Assembly: GCA_963792785.1 (NCBI GenBank)
Contig: CAWBXO010000001.1
Coordinates: 1,116,001-1,180,000, forward strand
Direction: 5' to 3'
DNA: 64,000 nucleotides
Source: CAWIMX01 sp963792785
GTDB taxonomy: Bacteria; Acidobacteriota; Vicinamibacteria; Vicinamibacterales; CAVVIG01
Under the pieces are notes generated by a model that did not search any database, was not told the origin of the DNA, and saw only the letters and a list, made by a program, of their open reading frames with translations. Position 1 is the stretch's first letter. Every line of letters starts with the position of its first letter. Shown in pieces: positions 27,081 to 36,556 of the stretch. The translations under genes were made by a program, and so were the position numbers.

Positions 27081-28064
27081 ATGGCACGTAGTCGACGCCG
27101 CGTCGTCCGCGCGTGGACCGGGACCGCGGTCCTCGCTGGGGCCGTCGCGATCGGATGTGGCCCGACAGCCGCGGTCGAGCCCGGCCCGCGGCCAATCGTG
27201 CGCATCGCCACGGCTTTCGCCCCCTTCAGCCAGCCGCTCGCGGCCGAGTACCGTTCGAGCCTTCCGCAGTTCGACATCGAGTCGCAGCCGGCGGGCGATT
27301 CGGAGGCGGCGATCGCCGGCATCGAAGCGGGCACCGTGGACCTGGGCGTCGTGCTCGCCGACGCGAGCTACCTCGCCTACCGCCGGGACCTCGAGCGGAC
27401 GCCGGGCGCCGACAGCCGGATCCGGGGGGTGGCCCTGCTGCAGCCGCTTCCGCAGTACGTGCTGGTCCGCGGGGGCTCGGGGATCCACGACGTGTCGGAC
27501 CTGCGCAAGCCGACGGTGGGCCCCGCCAGCATTGCACTGGGTCCGCTCGGCTCCTCCTCCGCCTTGATCGGCCAGCTCGTGCTCGAGGCCTTCGATGTGG
27601 ATCCCGCAAAAATCGCGCACGTGACCACGCGCGACGAAGCCGCCGCGGGCCTGAAGGACGGCACATTCGAGGCGACCTTTCTGCCCGGTTACGTCTACCC
27701 CGACACGGTCATCCATTCGGTCGTCGAGGCGGGCGCGTACCTCATTCCGATCGACGGCCCGGCGGTCGATCGGCTGCGCCAGGAACATCCGTTCGTGCAG
27801 ATCGCACGGATTCCCAGGGAAGTCTACCCGGGGCAGGACCGGATCCTGCCGACCGTCGGCATCGATCTGGCGGTCGTCTGCCGCCGCGATCTCGATCCGT
27901 CGATCGTGTACGCGCTCACCTCCACGCTGATGAGCGCGTACCCCCGGCTGTCGAGCGTCGAGGCGACGCTCCGGTTCCTGAATCCAGAAGAGGCGCCCGC
28001 AACGCCGGTGCCGCTCCACCCCGGCGCCGCGCGGTATTTCCGCCAGCGAGAGTTGTTGCGATGA
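27081..28064 (+). CDS. TAXI-family TRAP-type solute-binding lipoprotein
   Basis: 327 aa from the ATG at 27081. The signal VLAGAVAIGC carries a lipobox. The body matches the TAXI branch of TRAP solute-binding proteins (IVRIATAFAPFSQPLAAEYR, DSEAAIAGIEAGTVDLGVVLADASYLA, GVALLQPLPQYVLVRGG, TVGIDLAVVCRRDL). No TRAP permease (DctQM) is encoded nearby. Its stop overlaps the start of a histidine kinase by 4 bp, followed by an OmpR regulator. The arrangement suggests the protein is a ligand sensor presenting its signal to the kinase rather than a transport component (inference from context). Confidence 0.87.
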   Translation: MARSRRRVVRAWTGTAVLAGAVAIGCGPTAAVEPGPRPIVRIATAFAPFSQPLAAEYRSSLPQFDIESQPAGDSEAAIAGIEAGTVDLGVVLADASYLAYRRDLERTPGADSRIRGVALLQPLPQYVLVRGGSGIHDVSDLRKPTVGPASIALGPLGSSSALIGQLVLEAFDVDPAKIAHVTTRDEAAAGLKDGTFEATFLPGYVYPDTVIHSVVEAGAYLIPIDGPAVDRLRQEHPFVQIARIPREVYPGQDRILPTVGIDLAVVCRRDLDPSIVYALTSTLMSAYPRLSSVEATLRFLNPEEAPATPVPLHPGAARYFRQRELLR

Positions 28065-29752
28065 CGCGTCTCCTGACGCTCTTCGGCCTGAGAGTCACGC
28101 GGCTCCTCGTCCCCGTCGTGGCCGTGTGCGCCGCCGTGCTGGTGCTGACGGGCTACCGGGCGGTCGGCGAGTGGCGCCACGAGGCGTCGCTCGTGGCTGC
28201 CCGCCGGGCCAAGTCGGCCGCCGATCTGCTCGTCGCCGCGCTCGCGAAGGACATGCGCGGCGCGCAGTTGCAGGCGCTGGCCTCGGCAGCCGCAGTGGAG
28301 CGCGAACAGAGTTCGGCGGGTGCGCAATCCGACCTGCTGCACGCGGTCGCCACCGCGTTCGCGCGCTATCCGTATCCCGAAGCGTTCTTCGCCTGGGGCA
28401 GCGATCCGACGCCAGACTCGGTCGTGTTCTATACGCGCGTGGAGCGGCACCCCTCGTGGCTGCCGCCCGCCGACCAGAAGCACCTGTTTCCGGTGGTCGT
28501 CGGCCGCGAACGCGCCGTGGCGGAGCGCCTGCTCGAGCGGGTGGCACAGGACTCCTGGCAGGCGCGGCGCTTCTCGATCTTCGAAGTGCTCATCGACGGC
28601 TCGCCCCACCAGGTCGTCGCGCTGCTCTCCTACGCCGACCCACTCAACGAGCACCCGTCGGGCGCCGTGGGTTTCGAGGTGAATCTCCTGTGGGCGCGGA
28701 CGCACTACTTCTCCGAGATCGCGGAGCAGGTGGCGCCTCTGGTCGGCGGCGACGGCAGCGTGCAGTTCGCCGTCCTGGACGGGACGGGCGCGGACGTCGT
28801 GGAGCATGGCGTCACGGCGGCGACGCTCCGCGACGCCCCGCAGGGCCGGCAGACGTTCCCCGTGGCCTTCTTCGACCCGCTCGGCGTCGCCCTCGATCCG
28901 CCGCCCGATCTCGAGATCCCGACATGGACGGTCGTGGCCACCGCGCTCGACGACCCGACGCTCGGCGTGGCCGAGAGCGGCGCGCGGCGCACGCTCGGCG
29001 TGGCGATGGTCATGGCGCTGGCGCTGACGATCGGCATCGCACTGAGCCTCCAGGCCGCGCGGGCGAACGCCCGGCTGGGCGAAATGCGCGCCGACTTCGT
29101 CTCGGCGGTCACCCACGAGCTCAAGACACCCATCGCGAACCTGCGCGCGCTCAGCGAGACGATGGCGTCGGGGCGCAGTACGCTCGAGATGTCGCGCGAG
29201 TACGCCCAGATGGGCATCCGCGAGGCCGGGCGCCTGTCGCGCCTGGTGGACAACCTGCTGGCGTACTCACGGGTCACCGATGTGGCCGACGTCTACTCGT
29301 TCGAGGCCACGACGATCGACGCGGTCGTGGATCGGACGCTGCAGGAGTTCTCGCTGAACCTGCGGGACGGCCATTTCCAGGTCTCGGTCGACATCCCGGA
29401 GGATCTCCCGGCCGTCCGCGCCGACCCGAAGGCTCTCGGCCTGATGCTGAACAACCTGGTCGACAACGCCATCCGGTACTCGAAGGACACACGTGAGCTC
29501 AAAATTTCGGCGCGCCCGGACGACGGCACGATCGTCTTGACGGTGGCCGATCGGGGCGTGGGCATTCCAGAAAGCGAGATCCAGCGGGTGCGGCGGAAAT
29601 TCAGCCGCGGCCACGGCGCCGACGGCGGCGGCAGCGGCCTCGGGCTGGCCATCGTCGAACGCATCGTGGCGGACCACCACGGCACGCTGCGCATCGAGAG
29701 CGCGCCCGGCGTCGGCACGACCATGGTCGTGACGCTCCCGGTGATCACATGA
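28061..29752 (+). CDS. Sensor histidine kinase (HisKA / HATPase_c)
   Basis: 563 aa. A first membrane helix (~12-33, LLVPVVAVCAAVLVLTGY) and a second just before the kinase core (GVAMVMALALTIGIALSL) enclose a periplasmic sensor region of about 270 residues. The HisKA motif FVSAVTHELKTPIANLRAL places the phospho-His at 352. The HATPase_c domain shows LGLMLNNLVDNAIRYS, VADRGVGIPES and GGGSGLGLAIVE. It overlaps the TAXI gene by 4 bp (ATGA) and the response regulator by 4 bp. The TAXI lipoprotein is the likely periplasmic input. Confidence 0.93.
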   Translation: MTRLLTLFGLRVTRLLVPVVAVCAAVLVLTGYRAVGEWRHEASLVAARRAKSAADLLVAALAKDMRGAQLQALASAAAVEREQSSAGAQSDLLHAVATAFARYPYPEAFFAWGSDPTPDSVVFYTRVERHPSWLPPADQKHLFPVVVGRERAVAERLLERVAQDSWQARRFSIFEVLIDGSPHQVVALLSYADPLNEHPSGAVGFEVNLLWARTHYFSEIAEQVAPLVGGDGSVQFAVLDGTGADVVEHGVTAATLRDAPQGRQTFPVAFFDPLGVALDPPPDLEIPTWTVVATALDDPTLGVAESGARRTLGVAMVMALALTIGIALSLQAARANARLGEMRADFVSAVTHELKTPIANLRALSETMASGRSTLEMSREYAQMGIREAGRLSRLVDNLLAYSRVTDVADVYSFEATTIDAVVDRTLQEFSLNLRDGHFQVSVDIPEDLPAVRADPKALGLMLNNLVDNAIRYSKDTRELKISARPDDGTIVLTVADRGVGIPESEIQRVRRKFSRGHGADGGGSGLGLAIVERIVADHHGTLRIESAPGVGTTMVVTLPVIT

Positions 29753-30447
29753 GCGCGAGACGCGTCCTGGTCGTCGAGGACGACCCGGTGCTTTCCCGCG
29801 TGCTGCACGACAACCTCGTGTTCGAGGGCTTCCAGGTCCGGTGTATCGCCGACGGCCTGGTCGCGCTCGGCGCGGCCAAGGAATTCGCGCCCGACCTCGT
29901 CCTGCTGGACGTGAACCTGCCGGGCAAGTCCGGCTTCGACCTGACGACGAGCTGGCGGCAAACCAACCGGACGCCCATCATCCTGCTCACCGCGAAGAGC
30001 CAGAAGAGCGACAAGCTGCGCGGCCTGGCGCTGGGGGCCGACGACTACGTCACGAAGCCCTTCGACCTCGAGGAGCTCCTCGCGCGCATCCACGCGGTAC
30101 TGCGCCGGTCGCAGCCCCAGGTGCACCGGCTGACGCTCGGACGCGTGATCGTCGACTTCATGAAGCTGGAGGCGTCCCGCGGGACGCATCCCCTCGACCT
30201 GAGCCACCGCGAGTTCGAGGTTCTGCAGTACTTTGCGGAGCGGCCCAATCGCATCGTGTCGCGCGAGGAGCTCCTGCGGGCGATCTGGGGCTACGCCGAT
30301 TCAACAACCACGCGCGCCGTCGATCACGCCATCGCGCGTCTGCGGAAGAAGATCGAGGACACGCCCCACAACCCGCGCTTCATTCACACCGTGCACGGCG
30401 ACGGCTACTGCCTCGCCCTCGACGCGCCTGACGAACGGCAATCCTGA
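29749..30447 (+). CDS. OmpR-type response regulator
   Basis: 232 aa. The receiver domain has acidic residues D11-D12, phospho-acceptor D54 (LVLLDVNLPGKSG) and the conserved Lys in DDYVTKPFDLEELLARI. The winged-helix output domain contains LSHREFEVLQYFAERPNRIVSREELLRAIWG and RKKIEDTPHNPRFIHTVHGDGY. Coupled by 4-bp overlap to the kinase. OmpR-family regulators bind direct repeats with about 10-11 bp period. The TGTCGC repeats at 7702, 26988 and 30472 have that geometry and lie beside this operon and plausible targets, which makes this protein the leading candidate to bind them. Confidence 0.94.
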   Translation: MSARRVLVVEDDPVLSRVLHDNLVFEGFQVRCIADGLVALGAAKEFAPDLVLLDVNLPGKSGFDLTTSWRQTNRTPIILLTAKSQKSDKLRGLALGADDYVTKPFDLEELLARIHAVLRRSQPQVHRLTLGRVIVDFMKLEASRGTHPLDLSHREFEVLQYFAERPNRIVSREELLRAIWGYADSTTTRAVDHAIARLRKKIEDTPHNPRFIHTVHGDGYCLALDAPDERQS

Positions 30448-30471
30448 CGGCCATCCCGGGGACGGGCTGCT

Positions 30472-30487
30472 TGTCGTATCTTGTCGC
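30472..30487 (+). promoter_or_regulatory. Direct repeat TGTCGT-N4-TGTCGC (site 4)
   Basis: Second half-site exact, first with one mismatch, 10-bp period. It lies in the 102-bp gap between the OmpR regulator and the DUF5916 gene, 63 bp upstream of the GTG start at 30550. Confidence 0.42.
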
Positions 30488-30549
30488 GCTCCACCCGAGG
30501 CGACGGCTCGATCGGCCACGCGGCAGGGGCCTGAGGCAGAATATGCCCC

Positions 30550-32765
30550 GTGCGCCTCGCTCTTGGGCTCGTCTTCACGCTGTCGGTCTGCCCGTTCGCC
30601 TGGGCCCAGCCGCCCGCCCCGGGCGGTGCCACGACGGGCGCCGTCCGCCCGACCCGCACCACCCAGCCGCCGGTCATCGACGGCCGCCTGAACGATCCCG
30701 TGTGGTCCACGGCGACCAGGATCACGCGCTTCGTCGAGATGACGCCCGTCGAAGGCGCCGCCGCGAGCGAGAACACCGAGGCCTGGGTCGCCTACGACAG
30801 CGAGCAGATCTATTTCGGGTTCTACGCGCACTACTCGGATCCCAGCCTCGTCCGCGCCAATCGCGTCGAGCGCGACCAGATCTCCCAGGACGACGCGATC
30901 ACCATTTATTTCGACACGACGGGCGATCAGCAGCGCGCGTACGCGTTTTCGGTGAACGGCTATGGCGTGCAGGGCGACTCGCTCATCGTCGGCGTGCCGG
31001 GGGCGAACGCCACCACCCTCGGTCTGCCCTCGGGCAACGACACGTGGGACACGTTGTTCACATCGGCCGGCGGACTGGTGGCCGACGGGTGGACCGCCGA
31101 GGTCGCGATTCCGTTCAAGAGCCTGCGCTATCCGGCCAAGGACGCGGACGAGACGCACCGGTGGGGCTTCCAGATCGCCCGGTCCATCACGAGCAAGGAC
31201 GAGACCGTGGTCGCCTTCCCGGTCACCCGAAACATCGCCGGGTTCGTGTCGCAGCTGGGCGTCATCGACGGCATCACGGGACCTCTCGACGAGCCGGAAC
31301 CTGGAGGTCCTCCCCACCTTCACGGCGATCGCGTCGCGCGCGCTCGACACCAACGACTGGCGGCTTCACGCACGCCCACGCGAACGAGGGCGCCCTCAAC
31401 CTGAAGTACGGCGTCACGTCGAACCTCACCGCCGACTTCACGGTGAACCCCGACTTCTCCCAGATCGAGTCGGACCGTCCGCAGATCGAGGTGAACCAGC
31501 GCTTTCCGCTCCTGTTCCCCGAGCTGCGCCCGTTCTTTCTCGAGGGCCAGGACATCTTCAACGTCCCGGCGCCAATCAACCTCCTGAACACGCGCACGAT
31601 CGTGGACCCGGGCTACGGCGCGAAGCTCACGGGCAAGGTCGGCAAGACCTCCATGGGGCTGCTGGCGGCGAGCGACGACGCGCCGGGCAAGGCGGTGGGG
31701 CCGAACGATCCGCTCTACGGCGAGGCGGCGCACGTCAATGTCGCCCGCGTCCGCTACGACGCATACCGCGAGTCGTACATCGGCACGCTCGTCACGGATC
31801 GGGAGTTCCAGAATTCGTACAGCCGCATGGCCGGCGCCGACGGCCAGTTCCGCCTCAGCAAAACCGACCGGCAGTTCTTCATTCTGTTCCATTCGTCGCA
31901 CCGCGACCTGAACGGCGTGGATCTATCGGGCTGGGCGTTCGGCACCAACTACCGGCACAGCGGACGGCGGCTGAACGTCAGCGCCTTCACCGGCTTCACG
32001 GGTCCCGACTTCCGCAACGACGTCGGCGTCGTCAAGCGCGTCGACACGCGGGACAGCTGGGTCGACATGAACTACCGCTGGTGGCCGCAACAGCAGCTGA
32101 TCAACTGGGGGCCGCGCCTGCGCTACGAGCGCAACTACAGCTTCGACGGCGACCTGGACGACGAGATCATCCGGCCCGGGCTCGACTTCACGTTCGCCCG
32201 GAACGTGAGCGTGGGGGTGGGCGCGGAGCGGTCGCTCGAACGCTACCTCGACGTCGATTTCTGGAAGCGGGTGTACACCGCGACCTTCAGCGTCGCGACC
32301 AGCCGGCGGCTGACCGTGAGCGGCAACCTCTCCCGCGGAGACCAGATCCGATACGTGGCCAATCCGTTCCTGGGACGCGGGACCACGTTCACGCTCGCCG
32401 CGACCGTGCGTCCCTTCTCGCGGCTGCAGGCGCAGATCGACGCGAACCTCAGCCGGCTCGTCGATCCCCGCTCGAAGACCCAGGTCTTCGACGTGCGCGA
32501 CGTGCGGACGCAAACGACGTATCAGTTCACCGAGCGCCTGCTCGTCCGCAACATCATGGAATACAACACGTCGGCGCGCACGCTGGCGGCCAACCTGCTC
32601 CTGACCTATCGCGTCAACTCGGGCACCGTGTTCTTCCTCGGCTACGACGACCACTACCAGCAGGGCGATCGGATCGACGCCGCGCGGTACCCGACCACTG
32701 CCTTCCAGCAGACCAACCGCGCGTTCTTCACGAAGTTCTCGTACCTTTTCCGCTACCGTTCCTGA
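30550..32765 (+). pseudogene. DUF5916 outer-membrane protein with two frameshifts
   Basis: GTG start at 30550 with a signal peptide (LALGLVFTLSVCPFAWAQ) and CBM9-like domain (TTQPPVIDGRLNDPVW, GWTAEVAIPFKSLRYP). One extra base at 31282-31284 moves the frame after VIDGITG. The next frame reads LSTSRNLEVLPTFTAIASRALDT. A second extra base at 31352-31353 returns to the barrel sequence TGGFTHAHANEGALNLKYGV, then FSQIESDRPQIEVNQRFPLLF and a normal end (FTKFSYLFRYRS). Apart from these indels the coding sequence is complete, about 737 aa. It follows the TAXI two-component operon and has the site 4 repeat upstream. Its 3' end overlaps the convergent aminotransferase gene by 13 bp. Confidence 0.85.
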
Positions 32766-33907
32766 GCCGTCGGCGCGGGCCCGGGTGCGCGGGCGAGGGC
32801 CATCGACTCGCCGAGCGCCCGGCAGACCTCGCCCATCTCGTCGTCGCGGATCCGGTTGAAGAACGGCAGGGCGAGGCATCGCGGCGCGTGCGCCTCGGTC
32901 ACCGGCATCGCGGACGCCCCTTCGGACATCCCTCTGTAAATCGGCTGCCGGTGAATCGGCGCGAAGTACCTCCCGCATTGGATGCCGCGGGACGCCATCT
33001 CCCGCACCACCCGGTCGCGCCCGGCCTGCGAATACTCCTGGCCCAGCCGGACGACATAGGCGAACCAGCTGATCCGGCGGCGCGGCACTTCCTGCGGCGG
33101 AACCGCCAGGCCGGGCCGGCCGCTCAGCCGGCGATGGTACCCGGCGGCGATCTCGTCGCGTCTCCGGAGGACGGCGTCCATCCGCTTCAACTGCTCGACG
33201 CCGAGCGCGCAGTTCATCTCCGGGAGCCGGTAACTGAAGCCGAGCTCCACATGCTGATACCAGCCGGCGGCATCGTCGCGGCCCTGATTGCGGAGCCTCC
33301 GCACGGTCGCGGCGATCACCGGGTCGCGAGCCACCACCATCCCGCCCTCCCCCGTCGTGACCTGCTTGTTCGGATAGAAGGCGAACACGCCGACGTCGCC
33401 CAGGGATCCCGCCGGCCGCCCCTGGTACTCCGCCCCGAGCGCCTCGCAGGCGTCTTCGATCACCGCGAGCCCGCGGCGTCTCGCGATCCGCATGATGGGC
33501 GACATGTCGGCCGGGCAACCGAATGTGTGCACGACGACAATCGCGCGCGTGCGGGGCGTGATCGCCTCTTCGATCCGACCGGCATCCATGGTCAGCGTGA
33601 CCGGCTCGACGTCGACGAACACCGGCACGGCCCGCTCGTAGCGGACGGCGTTCGCCACGGCAATGAACGCGAAGGAGGGCACGATCACCTCGTCGCCGTC
33701 GGCGATGCCCAGGGCGCGGACGCACAGGTGAAGGGCGCTCGTGCCCGAATTCACCGCGACGGCGTGCGGCACACCGACGGACCTGGCGACCGCGTCCTCG
33801 AACTCGGCGAGCTTCGGCCCCATGCTCAGCCAGGGCGTCCGCAGCACGCCGGTCACGGCCTCGATGTCGGCCTCCGTGATGTCCGGGGCCGCGAGCGGAA
33901 TCCTCAC
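32753..33907 (-). CDS. DegT/DnrJ/EryC1/StrS-family aminotransferase
   Basis: 384 aa from a GTG at 33907 that overlaps the upstream stop by 4 bp. PLP-dependent sugar aminotransferase signature: VNSGTSALHLCVRALG, D152 in VIEDACEALGA, Schiff-base Lys181 in FYPNKQVTTGEGGM, and substrate-loop motifs (GFSYRLPEMNCALGVEQLKRMD, QPIYRG). These enzymes transfer an amino group to a keto-sugar nucleotide, as in bacillosamine or legionaminic-type pathways. With the adjacent NeuC-like epimerase it suggests synthesis of an amino sugar for surface glycan. It is the last gene of a four-gene coupled operon. Confidence 0.92.
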   Translation of the reverse strand: MRIPLAAPDITEADIEAVTGVLRTPWLSMGPKLAEFEDAVARSVGVPHAVAVNSGTSALHLCVRALGIADGDEVIVPSFAFIAVANAVRYERAVPVFVDVEPVTLTMDAGRIEEAITPRTRAIVVVHTFGCPADMSPIMRIARRRGLAVIEDACEALGAEYQGRPAGSLGDVGVFAFYPNKQVTTGEGGMVVARDPVIAATVRRLRNQGRDDAAGWYQHVELGFSYRLPEMNCALGVEQLKRMDAVLRRRDEIAAGYHRRLSGRPGLAVPPQEVPRRRISWFAYVVRLGQEYSQAGRDRVVREMASRGIQCGRYFAPIHRQPIYRGMSEGASAMPVTEAHAPRCLALPFFNRIRDDEMGEVCRALGESMALARAPGPAPTAQER

Positions 33908-35055
33908 GGGCGACCCTGGTGCTTCATCAGCAGGGCCTCCGCCAGCGGCACGGTCGTCAACACGCGCACGATCCGCTCCGACGCCGCGCCGTCGCCGTAG
34001 GGATTGGTCATCCCGTCGAGGGACCGCCGGAAGCCGGGGTCCCTGGCGGCGGCCACCGCGCGCAGAATCGCCTCCGCGTCGGCCGGCGCGTCGATCGTGT
34101 TGCGCGCGCGCTCCCGGCCTTGCTGCCGCAGGCCGACGTTGACCGTTGGCAGGGCGAACGACGCGCTCTCCATGATCCCGCTGCTCGAATTGCCCACCAA
34201 AAGGTCGACCTGGCCGAGCAGGCTCCAGTAGGTGAGGGGATCGAGGTTCATGAACAACCGCCCGTTCCCGCGGGACGCCAGGAAGGCCCGGGTGCGATCG
34301 ATCAGGGCGCGGCTGCCGGCGTCGACGTTCGGGTAGCAGAACACCATCTGGCCGTCGAGCCTCGCCAGCGCGGCGAACAGCGCGTCGGCCTCCTGCACGG
34401 TGTCCCGCCTGATCGTGACCGGGTGGTACACCACCATCGTCGTCGGCCGGTCCAGGTCGATGTCGAGCCGGGACGACAGTTGCTCGCGGGTGTCGAGCGG
34501 CCGGCGGCGCAGGTGATCGAGCGACGGCGCCCCGGCATGATGGACGCGCCACTCGGCTTCACCCATGGCGATGACGCGCTCCCGCGCCAGACGCGTCGAG
34601 GTGAAGTGTATGTGGCTCATCTTCGTCAGCGCGTTCCTGACCGCGTCGTCGATGGCGCCCTCGGTGATCTCGCCCCCCTCGATGTGGGCGACGGGAATCC
34701 GCAGCGCGAGGGCCACGGACGCCGGCGCCAGCATCTCGTAGCGATCGGCGATGAGCAGCAGCAGATCCGGCCGCATCCGGCCCAGGACGTCCGACAGGCT
34801 CAGGACCGCCAGGCCGATGGTCTTCGCCATCCCGACATCGGTGTCGGAACTGAGCAGGCACTCGACCCTGGCGTCGATCGGGAAGCCGTCGGCCTCGATT
34901 TCCTGGACGGTGCGCCCGAACTCCGGCGACAGGTGCGAACCGAGCACGACGAGCTTCAGGTCGACGTCGGGGTGCCGCGCCAGATCTTTGAGCGGCCAGT
35001 ACAGATGACCGTAGTCCGCCCGGGAGGTGGTGACGACCGCGATCGTTCGCGTCAC
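33904..35055 (-). CDS. UDP-N-acetylglucosamine 2-epimerase (hydrolysing), NeuC-like
   Basis: 383 aa. GT-B-like epimerase fold with family motifs TTSRADYGHLYWPLKDLA, LLIADRYEMLAPASVALAL, IPVAHIEGGEITEGAIDDAVRNA, LLVGNSSSGIMESASFALP and VNVGLRQQGRERARN. NeuC/LegG-type enzymes hydrolyse and epimerise UDP-HexNAc to ManNAc-type sugars for nonulosonic acid synthesis. No NeuB or NeuA is nearby, so the end product is uncertain. It overlaps the flanking genes by 4 bp on both sides. Confidence 0.92.
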   Translation of the reverse strand: MTRTIAVVTTSRADYGHLYWPLKDLARHPDVDLKLVVLGSHLSPEFGRTVQEIEADGFPIDARVECLLSSDTDVGMAKTIGLAVLSLSDVLGRMRPDLLLLIADRYEMLAPASVALALRIPVAHIEGGEITEGAIDDAVRNALTKMSHIHFTSTRLARERVIAMGEAEWRVHHAGAPSLDHLRRRPLDTREQLSSRLDIDLDRPTTMVVYHPVTIRRDTVQEADALFAALARLDGQMVFCYPNVDAGSRALIDRTRAFLASRGNGRLFMNLDPLTYWSLLGQVDLLVGNSSSGIMESASFALPTVNVGLRQQGRERARNTIDAPADAEAILRAVAAARDPGFRRSLDGMTNPYGDGAASERIVRVLTTVPLAEALLMKHQGRP

Positions 35056-35561
35056 GGCGCCTCGCTGCCCCGCACGTCGACGTACGTCACGCGATGCCCC
35101 GCGTCCGCGAGGAACCGCTCGAAGTCCTCGAAGCGCAGCACGTAGGTCGCGGTGTTGTCGTTCGGGTGGAAGGAGATCCGGCCGTTGGCCCGCAGGTCCC
35201 GATCGAGGAACACGCGGACGTGGCGATCGGGATCGTGGATCAGGCCGAAGGGCGACACCGAGCCAGGCGTCACGCCGAGGTGCGCCATCAGGCGCTCGGG
35301 CGACGCGAAGCTCAGCTTCCCGTCGCCGATCTGGCTCGCGACGGCCCGCAGGTCGGCGCGCTTGGTGTACTCGAGGATCACGAGGTAGTGGCGGTCGCCT
35401 TTCTGGTTCCGCAGGAAGAGGTTCTTGCAGTGGACGGCGTCGATGCCGTCCCAGACGCCGCGCCCCTCGTCCGCCGTGGCGATCGGCGGATGCTCGTGCC
35501 GCTCGAACGCGATGCCCAGCCGCTCCAGGCGCTCGCGCACGATCTGCTCCTGGGGGCTCAT
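35052..35561 (-). CDS. YbaK/ProX-type aminoacyl-tRNA deacylase
   Basis: 169 aa from the ATG at 35561; upstream frame is antisense of the dehydrogenase. Conserved features of the free-standing editing domain are FERHEHPPIATADEG, H-C-K46-NLFLRNQKGDRHYLVILE (catalytic Lys) and GVTPGSVSPFGLIHD. The GVTPGSVSPFGL form is typical of ProX-type enzymes that deacylate mischarged Ala-tRNA(Pro). It shares 4-bp overlaps with the dehydrogenase upstream and the epimerase downstream. A tRNA-editing enzyme within a sugar operon is unexpected and may reflect chance operon capture. Confidence 0.93.
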   Translation of the reverse strand: MSPQEQIVRERLERLGIAFERHEHPPIATADEGRGVWDGIDAVHCKNLFLRNQKGDRHYLVILEYTKRADLRAVASQIGDGKLSFASPERLMAHLGVTPGSVSPFGLIHDPDRHVRVFLDRDLRANGRISFHPNDNTATYVLRFEDFERFLADAGHRVTYVDVRGSEAP

Positions 35562-36553
35562 GGCACCAGCACCGCCGCGCCCTCCACGCGGCCGCCGCGC
35601 AGGTCGTCGAGCGCGCGGTTGGCGTCGGTGAGCGGATAGGTCGTGACCTTCGTCTTGAGCGGCAGCTTCCCCGCCAGCGCCAGGAAGTCGCGCGCGTCCT
35701 GGCGCGTGAGGTTGGCCACGGAACGCACGACGCGTTCGCCCCAGAGCAGGCGGTACGGAAACGCCGGGATGTCGCTCATGTGGATCCCGGCGCAGACCAC
35801 GGTGGCGCCCGCCACGACGCGCGACAGGGCCTCGGGCACCAGCGCGCCGACCGGCGCGAAGACGATCGCGGCGTCGAGCGGCTCGGGCGGCGCCACGGTC
35901 GAGTCGCCGGCCCACGCCACGCCGAGATCGCGCGCGAACTGCTGCGTCTCGGCATCGCCGGGCGAGGTGAACGCGTACACTTCGCGGCCTTCCGACACCG
36001 CCACCTGCGCGATGATGTGCCCCGCGGCGCCGAACCCGTACAGCCCGAGCCGGCGCGCATCCCCGGCCATCCGGTACGACCGGTAGCCGATCAGCCCGGC
36101 GCACAGGAGCGGCGCCGCCTCGGCGTCGCTGTAGCCGGGCGGCAGCTGGAAGACGTAGTCCGCGTCGGCCGTGGCGTAGTCCGCGAAGCCGCCGTCGATC
36201 GAATGGCCGGTGAAGCGCGCCAGGGGGCAGAGGTTCTCACGGCCGCTGAGGCAGTACGAGCAGGCGCCGCAGGCGAAGCCGAGCCACGGCACGCCCACGC
36301 GATCGCCGAGGGCGACGCCGGCCGCGCCGTCGCCGATCGCGGCGACCTCGCCGACGATCTGGTGGCCGGGCACGATCGGGACCTCGACGTCCGGCAACTC
36401 GCCGTCCACGACGTGCAGATCCGTGCGGCACACGCCGCACGCCCGCACCTTCAGCACCACTTCGCCGGGAAGGGCCGTCGGCACCTCCCGTTCCTCCAGC
36501 TCGAGCCGCCCGGCGGCTGGACTGGTCAACACCATCGCGCGCACGTGGCTCAT
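35558..36553 (-). CDS. Zinc-dependent alcohol dehydrogenase
   Basis: 331 aa medium-chain dehydrogenase. Catalytic zinc ligands are seen as C42 (GVCRTDLH) and H64 (PGHQIVGEV). The structural zinc site is C95, C98, C101 and C109 (CGACSYCLSGRENLC). A Rossmann segment LGLYGFGAAGHIIAQVA binds NAD(P). Shorter than horse-liver-type enzymes and closer to the AdhA branch. First gene of the four-gene operon. A perfect palindrome lies 4 bp upstream of its start in the 36-bp divergent gap and probably controls it. Substrate unknown. Confidence 0.93.
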   Translation of the reverse strand: MSHVRAMVLTSPAAGRLELEEREVPTALPGEVVLKVRACGVCRTDLHVVDGELPDVEVPIVPGHQIVGEVAAIGDGAAGVALGDRVGVPWLGFACGACSYCLSGRENLCPLARFTGHSIDGGFADYATADADYVFQLPPGYSDAEAAPLLCAGLIGYRSYRMAGDARRLGLYGFGAAGHIIAQVAVSEGREVYAFTSPGDAETQQFARDLGVAWAGDSTVAPPEPLDAAIVFAPVGALVPEALSRVVAGATVVCAGIHMSDIPAFPYRLLWGERVVRSVANLTRQDARDFLALAGKLPLKTKVTTYPLTDANRALDDLRGGRVEGAAVLVP

Positions 36554-36556
36554 ACG

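Noticed and set aside
27081..28064. TRAP transporter locus
   Set aside because: Only the TAXI binding protein is present; no DctQ or DctM-like membrane genes occur nearby.
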